Assembly (NCBI GenBank): GCA_963782465.1
Contig: CAWAJR010000001.1
Coordinates: 248,001-312,000, forward strand
From: JAODBJ01 sp963782465
Lineage (GTDB): Bacteria > Actinomycetota > Acidimicrobiia > IMCC26256 > PALSA-610
Reading direction: 5' to 3'
DNA length: 64,000 nt
The notes under the pieces were generated by a model. It saw nothing but the letters and a program-made list of their open reading frames with translations. It did not search any database and was not told the DNA's origin. This document shows, one piece after another, positions 16,188 through 25,904 of this stretch. How positions within the stretch are numbered: position 1 is the first letter of the stretch; each line of letters begins with the position of its first letter. Position numbers and translations under genes: made by a program.

Positions 16188-17777
16188 TCAGACGGGGGGT
16201 TGGGCGTCGGCGAGCTCGCGGAGCTTGTTCTTGAGCAGTTTGTCGAGTGTGCCCAACGGGAACTCGTCGACGAAGTAGACGGCGCGCGGCACTTTGAACT
16301 CGGCGAGTTGGCCCCGGCACACGTCGATGACGGCGGCCTCGAGCACCGCGTCGTCGGGCGCACCCGGCGCCTTGATGACGAACGCGACGACGACCTGGTC
16401 GAGCCATTCGTGATGCTTGCCGACGATCGCGACCTGCCCGACGCCCGGCACGCCGACGATCAGGTCTTCGACCTCTTTGGCCGAGACGTTCTCGCCGCCG
16501 ACCTTCAGGAGGTCCTTGTCGCGCTCGCGGTAGAAGACGTTGCCGCCCTCCCCGAGCACGACCATGTCGCCGGTCTTGAACCAGCCGTCTTCGAACGATG
16601 CCGCGTTGGCTTCCGGGTTGTCGAAGTACTCGAGGAACAGCTGGATCCCGCGCGTCCCGCGCATCCACAGCTCGCCGGTCTGGCCTTCGGCGCAGAGTTC
16701 GCCAGTGTCTTTGTCGACGACCGCGAACTCGTACCCGGGCGTGACGTGGCCCATCGATCGGTACGGCAACTGCTCCTCGGGTTTCCCGGTGATGGCGTGC
16801 GTCACGGTTTCGGTCATCCCGTAGGCCGCGTACACCTGGATCCCGAACATCTGGTCGAGCTCGGGCATGATCAAGCCGAACACGCCGATACGCAGTTTCG
16901 TCTGCGGGCGGTCGGGCGCGGCGAGGGTTCCCATTACGAACGGCATGAGCGAGATGTGCGTGATCTCGTTGCGTTCGACGACGTCCCAGAAGCGGCTGGT
17001 CGACCACTTGGGCATCAGCACCGCGGTCGCGCCGACACCGAGCACGGAGAACAACGACCAGCTCTGCGCGTTCACGTGGAAGAACGGGAGGTAGATGAGG
17101 TAGCGGTCGTCGGTGTGCAGGTCGATGTTCCGCGGCCCGCACCGGCTCGCCCAGATCGCGTTGCCGTGCGTGTGCACGACCGCCTTCGGTTTGTTCGTCG
17201 TTCCCGACGTGAACATGATCCCGAACGGGAGCATGGGTTCGATCGGGCGTCCCGGCCATTCGGCCGCGGTGCCGAACAGCGATCCGAACGTGACGAACCG
17301 AGCGCCGCTCACCGGCGGGCTCGACGGAGGCTCGCCGCTGTCGTCGTCGGTGACCGCGATCCATTTCAACGCCGGGCCTGCTTCTTCGACGAGCGCGGCG
17401 TACTGCGGCTGCGTGATCGCGGCGACGCACTGTGCCTTGTCGACGAAGTACGCGACCTCGGCCGCGACCGATTTCGTGTTCGTCGTCACGCCGACCGCGC
17501 CGACGGTCGCGCACGCGAGCCACCCGAACACCATCTCCGGGCAGTTGTCGGCGTGGATGAGGACCTTGTCGCCTTTCGCGATGCCGCGGGCCGCGAGCCC
17601 GGCCGCGAGCCGCCGCGTCTGCTCGTGCAATTCGCGGTAGCTCCAACGCTGTTGCGGTGCGTCCTTCGGTTCCCATACGAGGACCGCGTGATCGGGCTTG
17701 CGATCGGCCCAGTGCGCGAGGAGCCAGGGGATGTCCTGACCGTGTACCTGCAGTTCCTCGATCGCGCCGCGATCCAT
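16188..17777 (-). CDS. Acyl-CoA synthetase (AMP-dependent ligase)
   Basis: Activates a carboxylic acid to its CoA thioester via an acyl-adenylate. The 529 residues show the P-loop-like MFTSGTTNKPKAVVHTHGN, the YAAYGMTETVTH motif, GWFKTGDMVVLGEGGNVFY with the hinge ERDKDLLKVGGENV, and the C-terminal catalytic lysine in LGTLDKLLKNKL. It is nearest in pattern to the CaiC / medium-chain or steroid-type ligases. It faces the DUF35-thiolase operon across a shared terminator, so it may supply its CoA-ester substrate. ATG start at 17777. No signal peptide. Confidence 0.92.
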   Translation of the reverse strand: MDRGAIEELQVHGQDIPWLLAHWADRKPDHAVLVWEPKDAPQQRWSYRELHEQTRRLAAGLAARGIAKGDKVLIHADNCPEMVFGWLACATVGAVGVTTNTKSVAAEVAYFVDKAQCVAAITQPQYAALVEEAGPALKWIAVTDDDSGEPPSSPPVSGARFVTFGSLFGTAAEWPGRPIEPMLPFGIMFTSGTTNKPKAVVHTHGNAIWASRCGPRNIDLHTDDRYLIYLPFFHVNAQSWSLFSVLGVGATAVLMPKWSTSRFWDVVERNEITHISLMPFVMGTLAAPDRPQTKLRIGVFGLIMPELDQMFGIQVYAAYGMTETVTHAITGKPEEQLPYRSMGHVTPGYEFAVVDKDTGELCAEGQTGELWMRGTRGIQLFLEYFDNPEANAASFEDGWFKTGDMVVLGEGGNVFYRERDKDLLKVGGENVSAKEVEDLIVGVPGVGQVAIVGKHHEWLDQVVVAFVIKAPGAPDDAVLEAAVIDVCRGQLAEFKVPRAVYFVDEFPLGTLDKLLKNKLRELADAQPPV

Positions 17778-17982
17778 GCACTACTCCTTCGCACGCTGGT
17801 TGCCGCTTCATTGCCGGCTCGGTCCCGCAAAGCGTAAATCCTTCACCGGCAGCACGACCAAAGCGCACGAACGTTTGCAACTCGCGCGAACTGCAACCCG
17901 ACCGCTTGACGGTGGTCGTCACGAGCACGAATCATGGGTTCGCGGGCGGGCCCAATGCCGACAGGTTCGATCGGATGGTCTC

Positions 17983-20666
17983 GTGCGCACGCGACTTCTC
18001 TCCGTTCTTGCGGTCCTCGCTCTCGGCGTAACCGGATGCGGCTGGTCGCAGTTCGGCCAGGACCCGGGCCACGGCGGCCAGAGCTTGTCGTCGCCGTTCT
18101 TCGCGGCGAACGAGGCAAGCCTCACCGTGAAACAACTCGGCGGCGTGCAGCCCATCGGGCAGATCGTCACCGACGGCGATGCCGCGTTCGTCCAGCAGGA
18201 CGGAGCGCTCCTCGTGCTCGACGAGCGCTCCGGCGCCGTCCGTTGGTTCGCGGCGCTCCCGACCGGTTCGACGCAAGGTGGGGTGCCGGCGGTGTACGAG
18301 ACCCCGACGGCGAAGACGGTGTTCGTCGTCGTGAAGAACTCCGCCGAAGCAGTACTCGAAGGTTTCGACGGGAACGGTCTGAAGAACTGCAACGCGAACA
18401 CTCACACCTGCGTGCCCGTGTTCACCGCCGCGCTCGGTGACGGTTCTCGGGCGGCCGGCCCACCGGTCGTGTCCAACGGGCGCGTCTTCGTGAACCGGGG
18501 GTACCGGCTCCTGTCGTTCGACGCGAACGGCACGACGAACTGCGTAGCGGCGAACGGCGTCTCCACGTGCACGCCCCTCTGGGAGGCCAAGATCCATGCG
18601 GGCGGGCCCGATGCCGTCCCCGCGGTGGCGGGTGCGACGGTGTTCGACGTCATCCACACTGCGAGTGGCCAAGTGAGCCTCGGTGCATTCGACGCGGCGA
18701 CCGGCGCGTTGCAGTGGAGCGGCGTGATCGGCGCGTCGACCGCCGCGGGCCGAGCGTCGCGCCGAACGGCGACGTGTACGTGTCGGACCTGCACGGCGGC
18801 GCCATCGACGTGTTCGACGGCGCGGGTTGCGGCGCGACGACGTGCACGCGTCTCTTCCGCTTCGTCGCCGCGGCTGGTGACCCGGCCGGCGGGTTCCGCG
18901 GCTACACGGCGTTCTCGGGTTCACTCGCGTTCGCGACGAACTCGAACGGCCGTCTCTACACGTGGCTCGCCGATGGGTGCGGAGGTGCCACGTGCCAACC
19001 CCTACGGTCGAGCGTGGTGAACGGGGTCGGTTCGAGGTATGACGCGACGCCGGTCACGACGAACTCGGTGTTGTACGTGCTCGGGCGCCCGTCGCGCGAT
19101 GTCGACCTGATCGCGTTCGACACGGGAAGCGGCACGGAAGTCGCTCATTGGGACCTGCAGACGACGAACTACACGTCGGGCCTCGCGGCACCGTCAGTCG
19201 ACGGGAACGTGGTCCTCGCTCCGGTGCAGGGTGCGGTGTGGCAACTGCGCACCGTCGAGCCGCTCGCGTCGTTGACCGAGTCGCCGCTGGCGTTGAGCCC
19301 CGCGTTCTCGCCGGCCATCCACGACTACACGGTCCCGTGTGCGGCGGGCACCAACTCGCTTTCCTTCTCGCTGCGTGCGGTCGCGGGCGGCAGCGTCGCG
19401 TTGACCGCGCCGATCACGACGCAGCCGGCACCGTCGGCCGACGTGACCGTCGACGTGCTCGAGAACCAGGCTGTGGTCGTTCGTGCATCCGACGGCGCGA
19501 ATGCTTCCGAGTACTGGGTCCGCTGCCTGCCGCACGACTTCCCGCCGATCACCGTGACGCGGCATCCGGAATCGGGTTCGCCGACGCCGGGGTGGTACCT
19601 CGCCAGCAGCACGATCAACGCGCCCGGTGTCGCCGGCTACGCAATGGTGCTCGACACCAACGGCACCCCCGTTTGGTACCGCAAGAGCGCGCCCGGTTCC
19701 GTATCCGACGTGCAGCTGCTGCCGAACGACACGATCGGGTACGAGTCGTTCACCGGGGTCACGGGGTACGGCTACAACTCGAGCGACGCGTACAACTTGT
19801 TCCAGCTCGACACCCATCAGACGACCCAGGTCCGCACCGTGGGTACACCCACCGACTTGCACGAGTTCCTCCAACTCCCGAACGGCGACCGGATCATCGA
19901 CTCGTACCCGTTCAAGTCGGGCGTCGACCTCACCGGGCTGCAGGACTACGGCCCGAACTCGACGATTGCCGACTGTGTGCTGCAAGAACTCGACCCTCAG
20001 GGCAACGTCGTGTGGCAGTGGCGGGCCAGCGACCACATCGACCCGGCGCGGGAATCGACGGTCCCGCAGTCGACGACCATCAACGGTCAAACCGTGGTCG
20101 ACGTGTACCACTGCAACTCTGTCGATGTCGACGGGTCCGGCAACGTACTGCTCTCGGCACGTCACACCGACGCGGTGTTCATGATCTCCAAGGCGACGGG
20201 CAAGATCATGTGGAAGCTCAGTGGTGTTCCGTACAACAAGGACGGCGCCCAACTGATCCGGGTGGTGAACGATCCCGAGACGGCCTTCTACCGTCAGCAC
20301 GACGCCCGGGTGCTGCCCAACGGCAACATCACGATGTTCGACAACCACACGTCGGCCGGCGCCGACGCGCGAGGTATCGAGTACTCGATCGACTTCGCGA
20401 CATCGACCGCACAACCGGTCGTGCAACACACCGCGCCGAACTTCAGCAGCGCCGCGATGGGCGACTACCGGCGGGCGCCCGACGGCGAGGAGATCATCGA
20501 TTGGGGCTACATCCGGGGCCGGAACATCGGGTTCGAGGAACTCGACCCGGCCGGTCGCGACGTACTCGACGTCGGCTTCGGCCGGACGTACTCGTACCGC
20601 GTCCTGAAGGTCGCGCCCGAGAGCCTCGACATCAACACGCTCCGCAACGCGGTCGGCGCGCCGTAG
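17983..20666 (+). pseudogene. PQQ-like propeller + cadherin-like + arylsulfotransferase (ASST) fusion lipoprotein, frame broken once
   Basis: A large secreted lipoprotein: signal VRTRLLSVLAVLALGVTGC (lipid Cys 19); a PQQ-like propeller with CysXCys-type pairs (NCNANTHTCVPVF, CGATTCTRLF); a cadherin-like Ig sandwich (ALSPAFSPAIHDYTVPCAAG...ANASEYWVRCLP); and a C-terminal arylsulfotransferase-type propeller (WYLASSTINAPGVAGYAMVLD, PTDLHEFLQLPNGDRI, YHCNSVDVDGSGNVLLSARH, FYRQHDARVLPNGNITMFDN). A single-base shift near 18745-18750 splits the first propeller; otherwise about 894 residues are continuous. GTG start at 17983. ASST enzymes move sulfate between phenolic compounds; the histidines in LHEFLQL, YHCNS and QHDAR are candidate catalytic residues. 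The substrate is unknown. Confidence 0.78.
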
Positions 20667-20693
20667 GCGCGGTCGGTTCGTACCCTGGGGGCC

Positions 20694-21517
20694 GTGCCGG
20701 CCCGTAGATCCGTCGTCGTTGCCGCATGCCTGGCGACGGCCGGGTGCGTGGCCGGCTGCGGCGGTGGGGGAGGCACGGCGGCCGCGCCATCGTCGATCGC
20801 GCCGACGACTGCGACAACCGGACGGTCGACGACCACGACCGCCGTCCCGGAAACGACGACGACGACGTCGACCACGACGCCGCCGCCGTCCACGACCCGA
20901 CGACCGCGGCGACGACCGCGGCGACGAAGGCACCGCTCCCCGATGCCCAACAGATCGTCGTGCGCGCGAGCGGTTACGGGCAGACGACCGCCACGATGAC
21001 CGTGTACCAACGGGTGAACGGAAGGTGGGAACCCGTCTTCGGGCCGTGGAGCGCGAACATCGGGCGCAACGGCGTCGCACCGCCGGGCGCGAAGCGCGAA
21101 GGCGACGGCCGCACTCCGACCGGAACGTTCGGTTTCTCGTTCTTCTTCGGTATCGACGCCGATCCGGGGGTGCGTTTCGGTTACCGGCAGATCACGAGCA
21201 CGTCGATCGTGTGGGACGACGATCCGCAGAGCGTCAACTACAACGAGTGGATCGACACGAGAACCGCGAACGCGGGGGCGAACCCCGAACCGATGTACAA
21301 CCCGCCCGTGTACGACTACGGCGCGGTCATCGCGTACAACGCCCAACGGGTGCCGGGTCTCGGCAGTGCGATCTTTCTCGCCGTCGCGCACGGCGCGCCG
21401 ACCGCGGGCTGCGTGGCCATACCGGCAACGCAGCTCGTGGCATTGCTGCGCTGGCTCGATCCCGCCGAGCACCCGCAAATTACGATCGGCGTCGGCGTAG
21501 CCGCGCCGACCTCGTAG
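20694..21517 (+). pseudogene. Lipoprotein L,D-transpeptidase (YkuD-type), frame broken once
   Basis: An extracellular peptidoglycan cross-linking enzyme or related amidotransferase. GTG start with a GGGGG upstream; signal ending TAGCVAGCG (lipid Cys), then a Thr/Pro-rich wall-spanning linker (TTTTTSTTTPPPSTT). The linker breaks frame at about 20895-20915 and resumes as TTAATTAATKAPLPDAQQ. The catalytic domain follows, with IGRNGVAPPGAKREGDGRTPTG and the active-site HGAPTAGCVAIP (His and Cys intact). The repetitive linker is a natural slippage or sequencing-error site. The gene starts 27 bp after the arylsulfotransferase fusion, so co-transcription is plausible. Confidence 0.82.
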
Positions 21518-21529
21518 CGAAAGCAGTTG

Positions 21530-23002
21530 ATGGACGCGCTCACGAATCTGCTCGACGGCGACGAGCGAGAACCGATGGAACTCCATGACGGCGGCTCGAC
21601 GACCCGCGCCGCGCTGCGGGCGAACGCGCGCCTCCTCGCCGAGGTCTTGCGCACGCGCGGCATCGAGCAACGTGCCGTTGGTGTGCTGATGCCGAATGTT
21701 CCCGAGGCGATCGCCGCGTGGTTCGGCATCTGGGAGACCGGTGGGCCGTTCGTGCCGATGAACCCGCGGGCGACCGGCGCCGAGCTCGAACGGATCGTCG
21801 CGACGGTCGGTGCCGCCGCCGTCGTCACGTTGCCGGAGGTCGAGGTGGCCCGGTCGATCGAAGGCGACGTCGTCGAGGCCGGCCCGTACCGCGTCGTGTT
21901 CACCGCGCCGGTCGATGCTCCCGCCGTCGCCGAAGGTGCCGCGATCGTGCAGTTCACTTCCGGTACGACGGGCCGGCCCAAGGCGGTCGTGTTGCGCCAC
22001 GACACGATCCGCGACCTGATCGACTCGGTGATCGGCTCGCTGCGAGGTGATCGCCGCACCGACCGGGCGCGCATGCCGAACCTCGTACCGATGTCGCTGT
22101 CGCTGTGGGCGGGCATCTACCAGGTGTTGTTCGCGTTCCGCCTCGGGGTCCCGGTCGTGTTGATGGACCATTTCGATCCGGTGGAGTTCGCGCGCCTGGT
22201 CGCGGCATACGAGATCCGTTCTTCGGTGCTCCCGCCCGCCGCGCTCGTCATGTTGATGAGCGCGCCCGGCGTCGAGACGCTGGCGCCGTTGCGATACGTG
22301 CGGTGCGTGTCGGCTCCGCTCTCACCGGCGCACGCGCGCCGGTTCCACGACCGCTTCGGCATCGCCGTCCTCAACGGTTACGGGCAAACCGAGCTCGGCG
22401 GTGAGGCGGTCGGTTGGACGGCCGCCGACTGGAAGACGCACGGCACCGAGAAGTTGGGTTCGGTCGGCCGACCACACGCGGCATTCGAATTGCGGGTACG
22501 CGCCGACGACGGCACCCTCGCCGACCCCGGCGGCATCGGCGAGCTCGAGATCCGATCATCGGCCGCGTTACCGCCCGCCGACGCGGCGATGGAAGGCCGG
22601 ATCACCGACGACGGATGGCTGCGAACCGGGGACCTCGCGCGGATCGACACCGACGGGTTCGTATGGATCGAAGGTCGTGTGAGCGCCATGATCAACCGCG
22701 GTGGGTTGAAGGTCTTCCCCGACGAGGTCGAGGAGCGCATCCGCGGTCACGCCGCGGTCGTCGATGTGGCGGTTGCCGGCGTTCCCGATCCCCGCCTCGG
22801 TGAAGTGCCCTGGGCGTTCGTCGTCGCGGCCCCCGGCGCGGGCGTCGCGTTCACGCTCGACGCGCTGCAGTCGTGGTGCCGCGAGATGCTCGCGCCCTAC
22901 AAGGTGCCGGTCGGGATGACGTTCGTCGACGCGCTGCCGCGCAACGAGATGGGCAAGGTGTTGCGGCAGGAACTGGTCGGCAGCGGGCGTCCGCCGGCTT
23001 GA
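21530..23002 (+). CDS. AMP-dependent acyl-CoA synthetase/ligase
   Basis: A 490-residue adenylate-forming enzyme: VQFTSGTTGRPKAVVLRHD (phosphate loop), LNGYGQTELGGEA, DDGWLRTGDLARIDTDGFVWIEGR, NRGGLKVFPDEVEERI, and the C-terminal lysine in LPRNEMGKVLRQEL. It likely activates a fatty or other organic acid to a CoA thioester in the cytoplasm. ATG 21530 is preferred over an adjacent TTG at 21527. Distinct from the ligase at 16188 (longer N-terminus there, low similarity), so not a recent duplicate. It ends 10 bp before the convergent solute-binding protein. Confidence 0.92.
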   Translation: MDALTNLLDGDEREPMELHDGGSTTRAALRANARLLAEVLRTRGIEQRAVGVLMPNVPEAIAAWFGIWETGGPFVPMNPRATGAELERIVATVGAAAVVTLPEVEVARSIEGDVVEAGPYRVVFTAPVDAPAVAEGAAIVQFTSGTTGRPKAVVLRHDTIRDLIDSVIGSLRGDRRTDRARMPNLVPMSLSLWAGIYQVLFAFRLGVPVVLMDHFDPVEFARLVAAYEIRSSVLPPAALVMLMSAPGVETLAPLRYVRCVSAPLSPAHARRFHDRFGIAVLNGYGQTELGGEAVGWTAADWKTHGTEKLGSVGRPHAAFELRVRADDGTLADPGGIGELEIRSSAALPPADAAMEGRITDDGWLRTGDLARIDTDGFVWIEGRVSAMINRGGLKVFPDEVEERIRGHAAVVDVAVAGVPDPRLGEVPWAFVVAAPGAGVAFTLDALQSWCREMLAPYKVPVGMTFVDALPRNEMGKVLRQELVGSGRPPA

Positions 23003-23012
23003 GCGACGCCGA

Positions 23013-24470
23013 TCACTTCGCGCAGTTCGAAGGTTTCGGGTCGGTCGCGAACTTCGGGTTGGGGCACTTCGCCCCGACGCCGTAGCTCCCCTTGAGGTCG
23101 ACGACGTCGGACGGGTCGCAGTGGTAGATCCCCTGGTTCGGCTGGATGTCGGCGAGAACGAACGCGCCGTTCTGCACTTCTTCGAGTGAGAAGCAGTCGC
23201 CGGGGGTGTGGTCGGCGACGTCCTGCGGCGCGCTCAGGCCGCCGCCCGTCCACGACTTCACCTTGGCCAGCTGGGCCCAAACGCAGTCACGCGTGAGGTC
23301 GGCGCCGCACGCGGTCGCCGCCTGCGCCCACAGCAACCATGCCGAGAAGCCCTGCACGCCGAGATAGGCGATCTTCCCCTTGGGCACGTACTGCTTGAGG
23401 ATCTTGCGGTACTCGACCGTCGCCGCGTTGCCCTTGGCCGACGCGTCGTCGAGGAACGGGTAGAAGACGCCGCGGATGTAGGTGCCGTCGGCGGTGCCGC
23501 CCGCTTCGGTCAGCAACAGGTTGTCGTAGTGGTTCGGGTCGGCGCTGATGAAGTCGAGCTTGTAGCCGATGTCGGCAAGGGCCTTGGTGACACTGCCGAG
23601 GATGCCCGGGTCGCCGACCCAGACCAACCCTTTGACCCCGGCGGTCTTGATCGCCTCCGCGAACGGTCGCCACGTCGGCTCGCCGACCGAGTTGTATTGC
23701 GCCTTGTAGACGATCTTCCAGCCGAGCTTCTTGATCGCCTCGCTGTCGCGCGCGGCGACGGTGATCGTCGTCGGTACCGAACCGGCGAGCACGCCGATCT
23801 TGTCGATCGCGTCGGGGAAGTGCTGCGCGAGATAGCGGAACTGGCCGATCGACAACTTGTTGGTCGGGTTCGGCACCGATTCATAGGTGAGATCGGAGGC
23901 TTGCGCTTCCGCGTTCACGGTGAAGCCGGCAACTTGGGGCAGGCCGCAGGCGAGCCGGTTGGTCTGACCGGTGTTGTCGAACACCGCCCCACCGCCGACC
24001 ATCATGAAGTCTTTCTGCGCGCAGGCTTCGATCACGCGCTGCTGGAACTCCAGCACCTTCGCGTCGCGCTTCTTCAATACGATCTGGCGACCGTTGATGC
24101 CGCCCGCGTCGTTGCACCATTTCGTGAACGCGTCGGCGCTGTCGAAGAGCTCCTGGTCGAGCCCCGGGCGGCCCGAATACCCGGGGTCGGAGAACGTCGA
24201 CACCTGGATCGAGCCCGCGGTCACGCCGGTATCCGTCGCGGTGAGGGTCGTGCCCGACGGTGCCGGCCCGCACACGTCCTTCAGGTCGCCGAACGATCCC
24301 GGGGTCGCCGCCGGTGCAGTTGTCGCGGCCGGCGCGTTCGTACTTGTCGTGTCGGCGGTGTTGTTGCTTCGACCGCACGCCCCGGCGAAGCACACGATCA
24401 CGACCACCATCACGAACGGCGTTTGCCGACGCGCCTTGCGCACGTTGCTGGCTCCTTGTTCACGCATCAA
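23013..24470 (-). CDS. ABC-type branched-chain amino-acid-like solute-binding lipoprotein
   Basis: A 485-residue periplasmic-binding-protein-like lipoprotein (Leu/Ile/Val-binding type I fold). The signal ends VCFAGACG (lipid Cys32), followed by a Thr/Ala-rich tether. The domain then begins GSIQVSTFSDPGYSGRPG and includes FTKWCNDAGGINGRQIVLK and YKAQYNSVGEPTWRPFAEAIKTAGVKGLVWVGD. Several cysteines in the C-terminal 100 residues (ATACGADLTRDC, PGDCFS, YHCDPSD, KCPNP, NCAK) suggest disulfides. No permease or ATPase gene is near, so it is an orphan binding protein whose transporter is elsewhere; the ligand cannot be told. Confidence 0.85.
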   Translation of the reverse strand: MMREQGASNVRKARRQTPFVMVVVIVCFAGACGRSNNTADTTSTNAPAATTAPAATPGSFGDLKDVCGPAPSGTTLTATDTGVTAGSIQVSTFSDPGYSGRPGLDQELFDSADAFTKWCNDAGGINGRQIVLKKRDAKVLEFQQRVIEACAQKDFMMVGGGAVFDNTGQTNRLACGLPQVAGFTVNAEAQASDLTYESVPNPTNKLSIGQFRYLAQHFPDAIDKIGVLAGSVPTTITVAARDSEAIKKLGWKIVYKAQYNSVGEPTWRPFAEAIKTAGVKGLVWVGDPGILGSVTKALADIGYKLDFISADPNHYDNLLLTEAGGTADGTYIRGVFYPFLDDASAKGNAATVEYRKILKQYVPKGKIAYLGVQGFSAWLLWAQAATACGADLTRDCVWAQLAKVKSWTGGGLSAPQDVADHTPGDCFSLEEVQNGAFVLADIQPNQGIYHCDPSDVVDLKGSYGVGAKCPNPKFATDPKPSNCAK

Positions 24471-24545
24471 TCTGCACCCGTACAGATCTCGGGTCGGATT
24501 GCTACTACAAGATCGTCAGGGTCGTCGGCCGCGGCGCGAACGCGC

Positions 24546-25334
24546 TCAGGCGGACTGCACGAGCGCCTCGAGCTTCTTCGGGTCGAAGCTCGAGCCCGTC
24601 ACCAGGTTGGTGAGCGGGATGTTCCGGTCGTCGATGAAGACCGAGGGTGTTCCGCTGATGCTGCGGGGCGGCTTCTCGGCCGCGGCTTGGTACTTCAGCA
24701 CGTAGCCCTCGTAGGTGTGTTGTTTCACGCACGACTGGAAGGTGTTGAACGCGCTGCCGGTGATGCCGGCCTGAGTGCCGAACTTGATGAGTTGGTCGTC
24801 GGTGAAGAACCCCGAGTTCTCGGTCGAGGGCTGGTTCTCGTACAGCAGGTTGTAGTAAGGATCGAACTTGCCGGCGTCGTTCGCGCAGAACGCCGCGCTG
24901 GCAGCCCGCAACGATTCGGTGCTCCCGGCGGAATGCGAATCGATCACGTCGACCGGGTGGAACGCGAAACGGATGGTGCCCTTCGCGACGAGATCCTGGA
25001 TCGTCGGGTTCATCGCGACGTACAACTCTTTGCATACCGGGCATTGGAAGTCGCCGTACTCTTCGACGAGCACCTTCGCGGTCTTGTCTCCCACGACGAT
25101 GGATCCGCCGGGCCCGACGGCGGCCTTGGGCGTGACGACTTTCGTGTTCTCGGTTTTCGACCGGCTCGCCTGGATGACGATCCCGACAATGCCGGCCGCG
25201 ACGATCACGACTGCGACGACGATCCACTGCCACGGCCGCCCGCTCGCTTTGCGCTTCCGGTTCCGCGCCGCGGCGCGGCGCTTGCGAGCCCGTGCCGACT
25301 GATCGCTGGGGCGCTTGTTGTTCGGCTCTGCCAT
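24546..25334 (-). CDS. Membrane-anchored DsbA/DsbG-like thiol oxidoreductase
   Basis: A 262-residue protein with a strongly basic N-terminus (RARKRRAAARNRKRKA), one membrane helix (about residues 36-55) and an extracytoplasmic thioredoxin fold. The active site is CPVC (Cys98-Cys101 in EEYGDFQCPVCKEL), with the cis-Pro segment SISGTPSVFIDD. It probably forms or isomerises disulfides in exported proteins. The start overlaps the upstream MauE-like stop (TGATG), so thiol protein and membrane partner are coupled. The many cysteine-paired exported propellers in this window are plausible clients (inference). Confidence 0.9.
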   Translation of the reverse strand: MAEPNNKRPSDQSARARKRRAAARNRKRKASGRPWQWIVVAVVIVAAGIVGIVIQASRSKTENTKVVTPKAAVGPGGSIVVGDKTAKVLVEEYGDFQCPVCKELYVAMNPTIQDLVAKGTIRFAFHPVDVIDSHSAGSTESLRAASAAFCANDAGKFDPYYNLLYENQPSTENSGFFTDDQLIKFGTQAGITGSAFNTFQSCVKQHTYEGYVLKYQAAAEKPPRSISGTPSVFIDDRNIPLTNLVTGSSFDPKKLEALVQSA

Positions 25335-25813
25335 CAGTCTCCGCTCAAGTTGTCGAGCGCGAATCGGCTGTCGGGACCGATCGCGATGAAGAATGCGATC
25401 GCGGCGAGCACGCAATCGCGCACGATTTCCCTGAAGTACGACCAGCCGTTCACGCTTGCCGACACGCCGCCGCCCCCGAAGCAGCCGCAGTCGATGCGCA
25501 GGCCACGCACCCACACCGACACGATGCCGGCGATGAAGACCGCGAAGATCACGATCGAGACCGACGCCGCCACCCGTGACGCGATGCCGAGGATCAACAG
25601 GATCCCCAACGCGATCTCGATGCACGGCAAACCCCACGCGAACGGCTTCACGAAGGCTTCGGGCAGGATGCGGTAGGCCCGCACCGCCCGCACGGCCGCG
25701 TCGGCGTCGGTGAGCTTCGCAGAACCGGCCCATAGCCACACCACGCCGAGCACGAGCCGGGCCGCGGTGCCGAGGAATGGCGCGACGCTGCTACGCCGAT
25801 CGGTGGAGGTCAT
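25334..25813 (-). CDS. MauE/DoxX-like membrane protein, redox partner
   Basis: A 159-residue protein with four predicted membrane helices (LGTAARLVLGVVWLWAGSAKL; PCIEIALGILLILGIASRVA; IVIFAVFIAGIVSVWV; VRDCVLAAIAFFIAIG) and a conserved DCGCFGGGG loop after the third. This is the MauE/DoxX-like family, which passes electrons to or from periplasmic thiol proteins. Coupled to the DsbA-like gene by TGATG. Start uncertain: ATG 25813 (GGGGG just upstream) or ATG 25822. Family level is clear; direction of electron flow is inference. Confidence 0.85.
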   Translation of the reverse strand: MTSTDRRSSVAPFLGTAARLVLGVVWLWAGSAKLTDADAAVRAVRAYRILPEAFVKPFAWGLPCIEIALGILLILGIASRVAASVSIVIFAVFIAGIVSVWVRGLRIDCGCFGGGGVSASVNGWSYFREIVRDCVLAAIAFFIAIGPDSRFALDNLSGD

Positions 25814-25904
25814 CGCCCCCATTCTCGCTGAAACGTCGATCCCCTGGTTGCAGCGCTCGACTGCCCATAACGCCCGTGCCGCCCGGAGTGCTACGAAACG
25901 GCCG

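Noticed and set aside
20880..20930. Programmed frameshift in the L,D-transpeptidase linker
   Set aside because: No slippery heptamer or downstream stimulatory structure is evident, and several unrelated neighbours show the same kind of single-base break.
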